A stretch of 64,000 bases of DNA from Arcobacter cryaerophilus gv. crypticus (GCF_002993025.1 NZ_NXGI01000005.1:124001-188000), one strand, 5' to 3'; counted from the first letter of the stretch, positions 35,912 through 47,227 are shown. Made by a program: numbers and translations. The notes: generated by a model not told the origin, from the letters alone.

Positions 35912-36982
35912 ATGAAAACTACATTTTATGGTAAAAGAATATCGGGTATTTTAGCACTTCTTCCAGAAACTGAATATAATTTTGAAGATGATATGAAATA
36001 CAATAATCTGTCAGAAAAACAAAATAGAAAACTTCAAAAAACTATGGGGTATGATAGACATAGATTTTTTAAATCTGATACTTATGTTTCAAAAGTTGCA
36101 ACTTTTGGGCTAAAATATATGTTTAAAAATAAACTTTTAAATAAAGATGAAATTTCTGCAATAGTTGTTGCTACAACAACACCTGATTTTTTAATGCCAC
36201 CAACTTCAAATTTAATAATGGGTGGTTTAGATTTAGATAGCAGTACCGTTTGTATTGATACAAATCAGCAATGTACAGGTTTTACAAATGGTTTATTACA
36301 AGCATTTATGCTTTTGAATAATGACAATATGAAAAAAGTTATTTTAATAACTGGAGATGTTTTAGCAAGAAACCCTGATAGAAGTAATACAAGTTCTTAC
36401 CCTCTTTCAGGAGATGCTATTTGTATTACTATATTAGAAAATTGTGATAAAAATCTTCCTATATATTTCCACTCAATTGTAGATGCAAATTCTTATGATG
36501 CTTTAGTTTTTCCTGCTATGGGATTTAGAGTTTTAACTGAAGATGAAAGACAAAAATTTGCAAGTGATAAATATGGTGGATATGGCTATCTTCCTTGTGT
36601 TCATATGGATGGACAAGCAGTATTTCAATATGTAATGCAAGATGTACCAAAATATATAAATGAAACTTTAGACTTTGCAAAAGTACAAAAAGATGATTTA
36701 AACTACTATTTTTTTCATCAACCAAATAAATTTATGGTAGATAAATTAGCACAAAAGATTGGTGTTTCAGAAGAAAAAGTTCCAAGTAATGTAGTAACTT
36801 TTTATGGTAATTCAAATAGCTCAACTATTCCCGTTGCTATTTGTCACAATACAAAAAATGAGATGCTTTCAAATGAATATAAATGTATGTTAGCAGGATT
36901 TGGAGCAGGACTTTCTTATTCTGGAGTAGTTATGAATTTAGGAGAGTTTGATTTTTGTGATATGTTGATAACAACTTTCTAA
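35912..36982 (+). CDS. KAS III (FabH-like) ketoacyl-ACP synthase 2
   Basis: A 356-aa condensing enzyme with triad C121 in NQQCTGFTNGL, H269 in FFHQPNKFM and N300 in FYGNSNSSTIP. It is clearly diverged from KAS III 1 (for example NQQCTGF versus NLGCSGY), so the two probably take different starters or make successive additions. Last gene of the acyl operon; it ends 5 nt from the convergent PseH-like gene. Confidence 0.91.
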   Translation: MKTTFYGKRISGILALLPETEYNFEDDMKYNNLSEKQNRKLQKTMGYDRHRFFKSDTYVSKVATFGLKYMFKNKLLNKDEISAIVVATTTPDFLMPPTSNLIMGGLDLDSSTVCIDTNQQCTGFTNGLLQAFMLLNNDNMKKVILITGDVLARNPDRSNTSSYPLSGDAICITILENCDKNLPIYFHSIVDANSYDALVFPAMGFRVLTEDERQKFASDKYGGYGYLPCVHMDGQAVFQYVMQDVPKYINETLDFAKVQKDDLNYYFFHQPNKFMVDKLAQKIGVSEEKVPSNVVTFYGNSNSSTIPVAICHNTKNEMLSNEYKCMLAGFGAGLSYSGVVMNLGEFDFCDMLITTF

Positions 36983-36987
36983 AATCT

Positions 36988-37542
36988 CTATATTTGACAC
37001 TCTTTTATTTGATAAAGTTTGTCAAATAGTTTTCTTGGTTTTGACTTTAATATATCTTTATCGAAAAAATCTAAAACTTCAGCTATCTCTGAAAAAAAAC
37101 CATCTTTTTCTGTATAAGAGTTAATTTTTGCTATTGAACCTGTTCTAAAACCTCTTGTATTCGAGTATTTTATATCATAAGTTATATATTTTATATTTAG
37201 CTTATTACAAATATATAATAGACAAAATCTATTAACAACTCCTCCCCCTTCAAATTTATAATCTTCTTTTACAAGATAATCTCCTATTGAATATGTATCA
37301 TCTTCAATCTTTTTTAAAGTAATAATTCCATAATCTTGCTCATTATTTATAATCAAAAAAGCAAAATATTTATCTTTCTTTTTTAATAATTCTAAATAGT
37401 CTTTATGTTCTTTTTTACTAATAATATTTTCATTAATGGATACTTTTCTAATATACTCTTGATTCCTGTATTCTAAAATTTTATTATATTTTTTTTCATC
37501 TAAGTATAAAAAATTTACTATTTTTATCTCTCTTTTTTTCAT
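36988..37542 (-). CDS. pseH: PseH-like GNAT N-acetyltransferase
   Basis: A 184-aa protein with the PseH-type opening ILEYRNQEYIRKVSINENIISKKEHKDYL ('RN...I......N..IS..EH..y'), here given in pieces, and YSIGDYLVKEDYKFEGGG as the CoA-binding part. PseH acetylates the 4-amino group of UDP-4-amino-4,6-dideoxy-AltNAc. It lies 15 nt after pseF on the same strand, supporting the role. Sequence divergence leaves room for another acyl donor, including the product of the neighbouring acyl cassette. Confidence 0.76.
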   Translation of the reverse strand: MKKREIKIVNFLYLDEKKYNKILEYRNQEYIRKVSINENIISKKEHKDYLELLKKKDKYFAFLIINNEQDYGIITLKKIEDDTYSIGDYLVKEDYKFEGGGVVNRFCLLYICNKLNIKYITYDIKYSNTRGFRTGSIAKINSYTEKDGFFSEIAEVLDFFDKDILKSKPRKLFDKLYQIKECQI

Positions 37543-37557
37543 AAACTTATTCCTGTA

Positions 37558-38259
37558 TTAGTTTTTTGATTTTAAAATAGCTTCATACATAAATTCAGCT
37601 CTAGTCCAATCCTCAAGTGTATCAATATCTTGCACCAAATATCTAGGAAGTATTATTGGAATACTATCTTTACCAAATATAATATCATCTGATTTTACAT
37701 TTAAATTTGTCCAATAAAACTGTCCAGCATCTTGAAAAGCTTCTTCTAAATCTTGACTTCGTTTAGAAAAATTCTCTGGCCAAAACATTTCACATCTTTC
37801 ATCTTTTGTTATTTTAAAAGTTCTTTGAATAGGAAATGGCATAGAGGTACAAGAAAAAGCATTTCTTGCATTTGAATTTTTTAATTTTTCGTAAGCTTCA
37901 ATTAAATATTTCTCTTGCAAAAATGGTGCTGTGGCATAGATTGTACATACGAAATCTATTTTTTCACCTTGAGCTTTTAAAAATTCTATAGCATGATTTA
38001 CAACAGCACCCGTACCTGTAAAATCATCACTTAACTCTTTTGGTCTTAAAAACGGAACATCTGCCCCATAACTTCTAGAAATTTTTACTATCTCTTCATC
38101 ATCTGTTGAAACAATAACTTTATCAAAAAGTTTTGATTTTATAGCAACCTCAATACTATAAGCAATAAGTGGTTTACCATGAAATAATTTTATGTTTTTT
38201 TTAGGAATTCTTTTACTTCCACCTCTTGCTGGAATTATTGCAACACAACTATTTTGCAT
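37558..38259 (-). CDS. pseF: pseudaminic acid cytidylyltransferase
   Basis: A 233-aa CMP-sugar synthetase: IIPARGGSKRIPKKNIKLFHGKPLIAYSIE binds CTP (given in parts), with STDDEEI, FLRPKELSDDFTGT and AFQDAGQFYW. The EAFQDAGQFYW segment and the FLRP/TGT pattern are typical of PseF rather than NeuA. It makes CMP-Pse, the donor for Maf-type flagellin transferases. The start overlaps the 3' end of the AlbA-domain gene by 11 nt, so the two are coupled. Confidence 0.93.
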   Translation of the reverse strand: MQNSCVAIIPARGGSKRIPKKNIKLFHGKPLIAYSIEVAIKSKLFDKVIVSTDDEEIVKISRSYGADVPFLRPKELSDDFTGTGAVVNHAIEFLKAQGEKIDFVCTIYATAPFLQEKYLIEAYEKLKNSNARNAFSCTSMPFPIQRTFKITKDERCEMFWPENFSKRSQDLEEAFQDAGQFYWTNLNVKSDDIIFGKDSIPIILPRYLVQDIDTLEDWTRAEFMYEAILKSKN

Positions 38260-39613
38260 AGTATCCTCCTGTTTTTGGTATTCCTCGAAATTCTATTTTA
38301 TTTTCATCTTTAAGTTGTTTTATATATCTCTCTATTGTTCTTTGAGTTATTTTTGGGAAATGATTTGATATTGCCTTTGCTCTTATAGGTTGATTTTGTT
38401 TTATATACTCATATATTTCATTTACACCGACATTTACACCGACATTTACACCGACATTTACACCGACATTTACACCGACATTTACACCGACATCTATTAT
38501 CTCATTTTCCACTCTTTTATAAAAAGTAGTTCTTACAGCTTCCCACTCATACTCAAATGTTGGTTTTGGAAGTCCATATTCTAAACACTCATTTATTATA
38601 TTTATAGTTCCCTTTCCCCAATTTTCTATAAATCCACACTTATAAAATACAGATGCCATTGTTGGATTAAATGGTTTTGATTGATGTGGTTTATCAAATT
38701 TTTCAATTGGAACTTCAGGATTTAGTGTTGCACCATTATAAAGAACTAGTTTATCATCATAAACTCTTATTTGTAAATTTGAGGTATTTGTATAGTCTCT
38801 ATGAATTAATGCGTTTATAATGGCTTCTCTCAAAGCCTCATAAGGATACTCTAGTTTTTCTCTTCTGTGAACTCCTTCATAAGAGATATATGCTTTTAGA
38901 TATTTAAGTCTTAAAATATCAAGTATCATATCCACTTGATTTATCAAATTTCCCTCTACTATATCACTACTTTGTATATCTGTCTCACTTAAAAATCTTC
39001 CTATTTTTGAGTGCGATTGAATATAGTATTGCTGTGGATTTTTACCAAAAAGTAAAATGGCTGCTCTTTTTAGATAATTTCCATCATATAGATTTAATTT
39101 TCGTAAAAGCTCTTCTAAGTTATCTTCATTTACAATATCAGGGACTCTATCTTTTGCTAGTTTTTTAAACTTTTCAATAGTTTTTAAATCTATCTCTTCT
39201 AAAGTAAATCTCTCTTCAGCAACATCATCCCAGGTTTTACCATATTTTTTTAGTAAAAAGTTTGTAAGATTTCCACCATTTAACTCTATTGTGTTACTTC
39301 CACTTCTTATATAAAATTTACCATTATATGAAATTGGTGCATAGGTTTTATTAACCTTTACTTCTAAATAGTTCTTATTATTTGAATTTTTTAAAATAAT
39401 ATCTACAACTAATCCCAAACGATTATTTATCTTATTTGGAAGAAGTTCAATCAACTCTTCAATATTTTCAATACCTAGAATCACTGCATCATCATTTAAA
39501 CCAATATATAAAATACCGCCTTCACTATTTGCAAAGGCACAAATAGTTTTTAAATATTCATCTTTCCATATTTGTTTAAACTCAACAGTTTGAGACTCTA
39601 GAAGTTTATGCAT
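38249..39613 (-). CDS. AlbA_2/Schlafen-type ATP-binding protein with VGVN repeat linker
   Basis: A 454-aa protein often annotated as a putative transcriptional regulator. Order: AlbA_2/Schlafen-like domain (about 1-120: VEFKQIW, FANSEGGILYIGLND), a helical middle, an HATPase_c_4-type segment (about 255-340: EALREAIINALIHRDY, NWGKGT), six perfect VGVN repeats (375-398) and a C-terminal winged-helix (about 400-454: RAKAISNHFPKITQRTIERYIKQL). It sits between pseC and pseF with no gaps, an odd place for such a gene. It may sense or regulate, but nothing in the sequence shows which promoter it binds. Confidence 0.86.
   Translation of the reverse strand: MHKLLESQTVEFKQIWKDEYLKTICAFANSEGGILYIGLNDDAVILGIENIEELIELLPNKINNRLGLVVDIILKNSNNKNYLEVKVNKTYAPISYNGKFYIRSGSNTIELNGGNLTNFLLKKYGKTWDDVAEERFTLEEIDLKTIEKFKKLAKDRVPDIVNEDNLEELLRKLNLYDGNYLKRAAILLFGKNPQQYYIQSHSKIGRFLSETDIQSSDIVEGNLINQVDMILDILRLKYLKAYISYEGVHRREKLEYPYEALREAIINALIHRDYTNTSNLQIRVYDDKLVLYNGATLNPEVPIEKFDKPHQSKPFNPTMASVFYKCGFIENWGKGTINIINECLEYGLPKPTFEYEWEAVRTTFYKRVENEIIDVGVNVGVNVGVNVGVNVGVNVGVNEIYEYIKQNQPIRAKAISNHFPKITQRTIERYIKQLKDENKIEFRGIPKTGGYYAK
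38421..38492. repeat. 12-bp tandem repeat (VNTR), six perfect copies
   Basis: TTTACACCGACA is repeated six times without mismatch inside the AlbA-domain gene, encoding VGVN on the minus strand. Because the unit is 12 bp, gain or loss of copies changes the linker by four residues and keeps the frame. Perfect identity points to recent slippage. Confidence 0.95.
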
Positions 39614-41739
<2,126 letters not shown>

Positions 41740-41836
41740 TCAAGTGTAAATTAGTTTCTATTTTATCGAAAATTGGATTTATTTAATATTTTATTAAATT
41801 ATGCAATAATAGATTTATATTTTTAGAGGAAAAAAA

Positions 41837-42025
41837 ATGAGTGAAGTTATCCCTGATGACATTTTAAAAATACAAAAAAAACTTGCATCTTTTGAAAAAG
41901 ACTCAAGGAATTACAAAAAATATACAAAAATATTAGCAAAACATATAAAAACTCACACTATGAGAAAAAGAGTAAACTCCCATATAAAAGTGATTGAAAC
42001 AGTAAAAACTTTAAATCAAGAGTAA
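41837..42025 (+). CDS. small conserved-looking basic protein, unknown function
   Basis: A 62-aa lysine-rich helical protein (IQKKLASFEKDSRNYKKYTKILAKHIKTHT). AGAGG at 41825-41829 is a good ribosome site, which supports a real gene. No domain, signal peptide or metal motif is recognised. It lies between the divergent pse operon and recA. A nucleic-acid-binding role would fit its charge but is a guess. Confidence 0.6.
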   Translation: MSEVIPDDILKIQKKLASFEKDSRNYKKYTKILAKHIKTHTMRKRVNSHIKVIETVKTLNQE

Positions 42026-42118
42026 AATATTACAAATTGACATATTTCTAATAACTTTTAAAAAATTGTGCTAAGATTTCAAAATAAACAAACAAAGAAA
42101 ACTAAAAAAGGAAATAAT

Positions 42119-43168
42119 ATGGATGAAAATCAAAAAAAATCACTTGAACTTGCTATTAAACAAATAGACAAAGCTTTTGGAAAAGGTACGCTTATTAGAT
42201 TAGGAGACAAAGAGGTAATTCCAACTGAAGCTATTAGTACAGGTTCACTTGGTCTTGATTTAGCTCTTGGTGTTGGAGGATTACCAAAAGGTAGAGTTAT
42301 TGAAATATATGGACCTGAAAGTTCTGGAAAAACAACTTTAACTCTTCACGCAATTGCAGAAGCTCAAAAAGCTGGAGGTGTATGTGCATTTATTGATGCA
42401 GAACATGCTTTAGATGTAGGATATGCAAAAAATTTAGGTGTTGATACTGATAATTTACTTGTTTCTCAACCAGATTTTGGAGAGCAAGCTTTAGAGATAC
42501 TTGAAACTGTTATTAGAAGTGGAGCTGTTGATTTAGTTGTAATTGATTCAGTTGCAGCACTTACTCCAAAAGTAGAAATTGATGGGGATATGGATGACCA
42601 ACAAGTTGGTGTTCAAGCTAGACTTATGAGTAAGGCTTTAAGAAAAATTACTGGACTTTTAAGCAAAATGAACTGTACAGTTATTTTTATTAATCAAATA
42701 AGAATGAAAATTGGGATGACAGGATATGGAAGCCCTGAAACAACAACAGGTGGAAATGCTTTAAAATTCTACTCATCAGTAAGACTTGATATTAGAAGAA
42801 TTGCAACACTAAAACAAGGTGAAAATTCGATTGGAAATAGAGCAAAAGTTAAAGTTGTAAAAAATAAAGTTGCAGCTCCATTTAAACAAGCTGAATTTGA
42901 TATTATGTTTGGAGAGGGTATTTCTAAAACAGGAGAACTTGTTGATTATGGTGTTAAACTTGATATTATCGATAAAGCCGGAGCTTGGTTTAGTTATGGT
43001 GATACAAAAATAGGTCAAGGAAGAGAAAACTCAAAAATTTTCTTAAGAGATAATCCAGCTATTGCAAAAGAGATAGAAGATAAAATTTTAAGCTCAATGG
43101 GAATAAATGATGCAATAATCACAGGAAGTATAGAAAGCGAAGATGACGCATCTTCTTTAGATGACTAA
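42119..43168 (+). CDS. recA: RecA recombinase
   Basis: A 349-aa strand-exchange ATPase. Walker [19 protein letters not shown] (Walker B), [20 protein letters not shown]-type segment and loop L2 around [17 protein letters not shown] are intact, and the C-terminus is acidic ([11 protein letters not shown]). ATG 42119 ([12 protein letters not shown]) is the natural start with AAAAGGA upstream, not the in-frame upstream codon at 42068. No LexA box was recognised, as expected for Campylobacterota. Confidence 0.98.
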   Translation: MDENQKKSLELAIKQIDKAFGKGTLIRLGDKEVIPTEAISTGSLGLDLALGVGGLPKGRVIEIYGPESSGKTTLTLHAIAEAQKAGGVCAFIDAEHALDVGYAKNLGVDTDNLLVSQPDFGEQALEILETVIRSGAVDLVVIDSVAALTPKVEIDGDMDDQQVGVQARLMSKALRKITGLLSKMNCTVIFINQIRMKIGMTGYGSPETTTGGNALKFYSSVRLDIRRIATLKQGENSIGNRAKVKVVKNKVAAPFKQAEFDIMFGEGISKTGELVDYGVKLDIIDKAGAWFSYGDTKIGQGRENSKIFLRDNPAIAKEIEDKILSSMGINDAIITGSIESEDDASSLDD

Positions 43169-43194
43169 TTTTTCTATAATAAAAAGATTAATCA

Positions 43195-43225
43195 AATAAA
43201 TAAAGGCTTAAAACCTTTATTTATT
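43195..43225. terminator. hairpin downstream of recA
   Basis: AATAAATAAAGG (43195-43206) and CCTTTATTTATT (43214-43225) form a perfect 12-bp stem with a 7-nt loop. No T-tract follows on the plus strand, so termination efficiency is unsure. A second hairpin (TTTCCTTTA 43267-43275 with TAAAGGAAA 43295-43303) lies nearer the convergent bioB end. Both lie in the 149-bp gap 43169-43317, which holds no gene. Confidence 0.55.
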
Positions 43226-43317
43226 GATGGAAAGCAAAAGCTATTTCATATCTAAAAAAATTGGGATTTCCTTTATTACTTATATTTAAATAGATAAAGG
43301 AAAAAGTTTAAAAAAGT

Positions 43318-44187
43318 CTATTTCTCGTCCGGCATTAAATGCATATGCTTAGCAATTTTAAAACCAAGTTTTTCAAGAGCTTCTACATCATCTTTTGGAG
43401 TTTTTCCAGCAGTTGTAAGATAGTCTCCAATTACAAAAGCATTTGCTCCTCGCTTAAAAATCTCATATTGTCTATTTCCAAACATTAGCTCTCTTCCACC
43501 TGCAACCATTATTTTATGTGCATTTGGAATCATTTTTCTAGCAAGTTCTACTAAATCAAAAGCTTGTTCAATATCAATTGTGTTTTCTACTATTGGCAAA
43601 GCTTCATTTGGATGAAAGAAGTTTAAAGGCACGTTCATAGGATCTAGTGAGTTTATAGCTTCAATCATAGATATTCTATCCTCTTGAGTCTCTCCCATTC
43701 CAAAAATTCCACCACAAACAAGTTTTAATCCAGCCTCTTTTACATTTAGACAAGTTTGGTATCTCTCATCCCATGTGTGAGTTGTACAGATTGTTGGATA
43801 AAAATCTCTTGAAGTCTCTAAGTTGTGGTTATAGTTATCAACTCCAGCAGCTTTTAGCTCTTTTAGTTGCTCAACAGTTGCAATACCATTACAAGCGATT
43901 AATCTTAAGCCTAAATTTGCAGCCTTAACAGCTTTTGCAGCTTCTGCAATAAATTTTGTTTTTTTATCTGTAAGTCCAGCTCCAGCAGTAACCAAACAAA
44001 ATCCAACAGCTCCATTTGCTCTTGCCACTGTTGCTTCTTTTACAATTTGTTCAATATTTTTTAGTTTATATCTTTGAATATCAGCTTTATATTTTACGCT
44101 TTGTGTACAAAATTTGCAATCTTCGTTACAAGTACCACTTTCAACATTACAAATAGCACATAAAAAAATCTCTTCATTATTGTTCAT
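43318..44187 (-). CDS. bioB: biotin synthase
   Basis: A 289-aa radical SAM enzyme that inserts sulfur into dethiobiotin. C20-x3-C24-x2-C27 (TCNEDCKFC) binds the 4Fe-4S cluster; YNHNLETSRDFYPTICTTHTW, GGIFGMGE and GGRELMF are BioB signatures. It is shorter than E. coli BioB (346 aa), as in other Campylobacterota. It overlaps the phosphoesterase gene by 11 nt, and topA lies beyond that. Confidence 0.96.
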   Translation of the reverse strand: MNNNEEIFLCAICNVESGTCNEDCKFCTQSVKYKADIQRYKLKNIEQIVKEATVARANGAVGFCLVTAGAGLTDKKTKFIAEAAKAVKAANLGLRLIACNGIATVEQLKELKAAGVDNYNHNLETSRDFYPTICTTHTWDERYQTCLNVKEAGLKLVCGGIFGMGETQEDRISMIEAINSLDPMNVPLNFFHPNEALPIVENTIDIEQAFDLVELARKMIPNAHKIMVAGGRELMFGNRQYEIFKRGANAFVIGDYLTTAGKTPKDDVEALEKLGFKIAKHMHLMPDEK

Positions 44188-44689
44188 ATTTAATCTCTTC
44201 TTTCATAAAATTATCTTCATCTATTTTTCTAAAAAATCTTGTGATTATATACTCATTTGCATTAATCTCTAGTTTTACACACTCTACAAACTCTTTTTCT
44301 CTAGCGCAAATTTCACCAGGATTTAAGAATAATTTTTTGTTTATATATTGGCAACTAAACTCATGAGTATGACCAAAAATTATGACATCTGTATCAGGAG
44401 TTAAGTGCATTGGAAGATGCATAAGTTTAAAACTTTTATCTTCTATTTTAAAGTAGTAGGGCTCTTTTTTTATATTATAATCTTGTGAAAATTGAAATAA
44501 ATCTCTATCATTGTTTCCAAAAACTGCAATATATTTTAAATTTGAATTTTTTAAAATATCCAAACCAACTTTTGAGCAAATATCTCCAGCATGAATTAGA
44601 TATTCACAATTTTCTTTTTTTAAAAACTCAATAGCCTCTTTTAAATAATCTACTTTAAAGTGGCTATCTGAAACAATGGCTATTTTCAT
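44177..44689 (-). CDS. YfcE/MJ0936-type metallophosphoesterase
   Basis: A 170-aa calcineurin-like phosphodiesterase. IVSDSH, HAGDICS, FGNND and FGHTHEFSCQ are the metal-binding blocks. Such proteins hydrolyse phosphodiesters, including 2',3'-cyclic nucleotides, but the natural substrate here is unknown. Its start abuts the topA stop (44689/44690). Confidence 0.92.
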   Translation of the reverse strand: MKIAIVSDSHFKVDYLKEAIEFLKKENCEYLIHAGDICSKVGLDILKNSNLKYIAVFGNNDRDLFQFSQDYNIKKEPYYFKIEDKSFKLMHLPMHLTPDTDVIIFGHTHEFSCQYINKKLFLNPGEICAREKEFVECVKLEINANEYIITRFFRKIDEDNFMKEEIKYEQ

Positions 44690-47023
44690 CTACTCTTTTT
44701 TAGCCTTAGTAGTTTTTTTTGTAGTTGTACTTTTTGAAGCTACTTTTCTAGTAGTTTTTTTAGCCCCTTTGCTATCTTTTTCAATAATCTCTAAACACTC
44801 TTCTAAAGTAAGATTTGAAGCCTCTTTTGTTTTTGGTATTTTGAAATTTTTTCTACCTTGTTTTATATATGGTCCATATTGTCCATCTAAAACTTGAATT
44901 TTCTCTTTTTCAAACTCTTTGATTAAAGCTTTACTTTTTACCTCATCAATCTCTTTTATAATCTCTTTTGCTCTTATCTCATCAACTGTATATGGATCAT
45001 CAGTTTTTAGTGAGTAATATTTTGTTTTAACTTGTAAATATGGACCAAATCTTCCAATATTTGCCTTGATCTCATTTCCATCATCATCAACTCCAACAAC
45101 TCTTGGAAGATTAAATAAAAATAGAGCTTCATCAAGTGTAATTGTATCCATATTTAGTTTTTCAGGAATTGCTACAAATTTTGGTTTCTCTTCATCATCT
45201 TTTGTTCCAATTTGAACAAATGGTCCAAATCTTCCAACTCTAGCACTTACAGGTTTTCCAGATTTTGGATCAAGTCCAAGCTCTCTTACTTGTGAATAAT
45301 CAGACTTACTGATATTCTCCTCTTTATCTTTTATAGTCTCTTTAAAATCACCATAAAAATTTCTCATAACATCAACCCAAACTTTTTTACCCTCTGCTAT
45401 CTCATCAAACTGCTCTTCAATTTTTGCTGTAAATCCAAGGTCAATAATATTTGAAAAGTGATCAGTTAAAAAGCTATTTACAATCTCACCTGTTGGTGTT
45501 GGAGCTAATTTCTTATCTTCTGTTTTTACTACATATTCCCTTGCTTGAATAGTTGAAATTGTTGGAGCATAAGTTGATGGTCGTCCAATTCCTTCGCTTT
45601 CAAGTTTTTTAACCAAAGAAGCTTCTGTATATCTTGCTGGTGGTTTTGTAAAAAGTTGTTCACTATTTAAGTTTTCTAGCTCCAAAATAGTTCCAACTTT
45701 TATATTTGGAAGAATTTTTTCAGTACTATCAAGTGCAGCTTCAGGATTATCACTTCCTTCTGTATAAGCTTTCATAAAACCAGCAAAAATAATTCTTTGA
45801 CCTTTTGTTTGAAATTCAAACTCATTTTTAGATCCAGCTTCTATTTTATATGTAGTATTTGCAATTTTTGCAGTTGCCATTTGAGTAGCAATTGTTCTTT
45901 TCCAAATTAAGCTATATAACTTATATTGAGCATTGTCTAAATACTGTTTTACAAGGCTTGGTTTTAAACTCATATCAACAGGTCTTATAGCTTCGTGAGC
46001 CTCTTGAGCACCTTTTGCAGTTGATTTAAAAGCTCTTGGCTTAGAAAGTGAATAATCTTTTCCATACTCCTCTTCAATAACTTTTTTTGCAGCAGTTGTA
46101 GCAAGAGTTGAAAGATTTAAAGAGTCCGTTCTCATATAAGTAATTAAACCCCCCGTATGATTTGGAATATTTGCAACATTTCCTTCATAAAGCTGTTGTG
46201 CTATCATCATAGTTTGAGCAACACTAAGTCCTATTTTTCTACTTGCTTCTTGCTGTAGTGTTGAAGTTGTAAATGGTGGGGCTGGATTTCTAGTGCTCTC
46301 TTTTTCTTCTATATCTACAAGTTTGTATGAGCCACTATTTAAAGAGTTTTCAATATCTCTTGCCTCTTTTTCATTTTTTACTTTGATATTTTTGCCATTT
46401 TGCTTTGCTAATTCACTTGAAAGTTCTGGGTTTATAAAATCTGCTTTTATTTTCCAATACTCTTCTGGATTAAAAGCTCTTATTTCATTCTCTCTATCTA
46501 CTATTATTTTAACAGCAACACTTTGAACTCTTCCAGCACTTAAACCGTATCTTACTTTTTTCCACAAAAGTGGTGATAGTTCATATCCAACAGCTCTGTC
46601 AAGTATTCTTCTTGCTTGTTGAGCATCAACTAAATTTTGATCCACATCTCTTGGATTTTGTAAGGCTTTAAGTATTGCATCTTTTGTAATTTCGTGAAAA
46701 ACTATTCTTTTTATTGGATTTTTTTCAATTTTAAGTGCAGGAATTAAGTGCCAAGCAATAGCTTCTCCCTCTCTATCTTCATCGGCCGCTAGGTAGATTG
46801 TTGTATCTTTTGAGATCTGTTTTTTTAGCTCTGCTATAACCTTTTTCTTATCACTGCTTACTTGATAGCTTGGTTTAAAATTATCATCTGGATCAAAACC
46901 TAAAGTAGATTTAGGCAGATCCCTAACATGCCCCATAGATGCCATAACTACATAGTCAGAGCCTAAAAATTTTGATATTGTTTTTGCTTTTGCTGGTGAT
47001 TCCACTATTACTAAATTTTTCAC
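44690..47023 (-). CDS. topA: DNA topoisomerase I
   Basis: A 777-aa type IA topoisomerase. TOPRIM (VESPAKAKTISKFL, DEDREGEAIAWHL) is followed by the catalytic region with Tyr in GLITYMRTDSLNL. The C-terminus has three repeat units (GRFGPFVQIG, GRFGPYLQVK, GQYGPYIKQG) in place of classical Cys4 zinc fingers, then a Lys/Thr-rich tail (KKTTRKVASKSTTTKK). It relaxes negative supercoils. No RBS anomaly. A G6/C6 run at 46149-46154 is silent. Confidence 0.97.
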   Translation of the reverse strand: MKNLVIVESPAKAKTISKFLGSDYVVMASMGHVRDLPKSTLGFDPDDNFKPSYQVSSDKKKVIAELKKQISKDTTIYLAADEDREGEAIAWHLIPALKIEKNPIKRIVFHEITKDAILKALQNPRDVDQNLVDAQQARRILDRAVGYELSPLLWKKVRYGLSAGRVQSVAVKIIVDRENEIRAFNPEEYWKIKADFINPELSSELAKQNGKNIKVKNEKEARDIENSLNSGSYKLVDIEEKESTRNPAPPFTTSTLQQEASRKIGLSVAQTMMIAQQLYEGNVANIPNHTGGLITYMRTDSLNLSTLATTAAKKVIEEEYGKDYSLSKPRAFKSTAKGAQEAHEAIRPVDMSLKPSLVKQYLDNAQYKLYSLIWKRTIATQMATAKIANTTYKIEAGSKNEFEFQTKGQRIIFAGFMKAYTEGSDNPEAALDSTEKILPNIKVGTILELENLNSEQLFTKPPARYTEASLVKKLESEGIGRPSTYAPTISTIQAREYVVKTEDKKLAPTPTGEIVNSFLTDHFSNIIDLGFTAKIEEQFDEIAEGKKVWVDVMRNFYGDFKETIKDKEENISKSDYSQVRELGLDPKSGKPVSARVGRFGPFVQIGTKDDEEKPKFVAIPEKLNMDTITLDEALFLFNLPRVVGVDDDGNEIKANIGRFGPYLQVKTKYYSLKTDDPYTVDEIRAKEIIKEIDEVKSKALIKEFEKEKIQVLDGQYGPYIKQGRKNFKIPKTKEASNLTLEECLEIIEKDSKGAKKTTRKVASKSTTTKKTTKAKKE

Positions 47024-47100
47024 TTAAATTGCCTTCATATTTTCTAAAAGTATGCATTCTAACATAAAAAATGTAAGATTTTATTAATAAGTAATGAAAA

Positions 47101-47217
47101 TTAAATTTTACTTTTTATCTCATCATGTAGATTTTTGTATTTTTGCAGTTGTATTTTGATAAGTTCTTCTATACTATTTGGTACGAAGGGGAGCAAATCA
47201 ATCTTTTTATTTTTCAT
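47101..47217 (-). CDS. possible 38-aa small ORF (weak)
   Basis: The minus strand reads MKNKKIDLLPF then PNSIEELIKIQLQKYKNLHDEIKSKI and stops. It is helical and lysine-rich, with only a weak ribosome site. It lies in the 254-bp gap between topA and the RelB/YafQ pair. It may be a small gene, a gene remnant or chance. Confidence 0.25.
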   Translation of the reverse strand: MKNKKIDLLPFVPNSIEELIKIQLQKYKNLHDEIKSKI

Positions 47218-47227
47218 TCTTAAAGTA

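Noticed and set aside
29619-36982. Cassette as part of general fatty-acid synthesis
   Set aside because: fabZ sits in the lpx cluster instead, and the cassette holds duplicated KAS III, amino-acid-type ligase and acyltransferases embedded among nonulosonate genes.
38421-38492. Tandem repeat as a CRISPR array
   Set aside because: Units are 12 bp, contiguous and without spacers; they encode VGVN in a long intact gene.
38390-38584. Plus-strand reading frame with repeated YTDI
   Set aside because: It is the shadow of the VNTR in the minus-strand AlbA-domain gene and has no other coding support.
42037-42077. TTGACA at 42037-42042 and TAAGAT at 42072-42077 as the recA promoter
   Set aside because: The 29-bp spacing is too long for a sigma-70 promoter; the -35-like match is probably chance.
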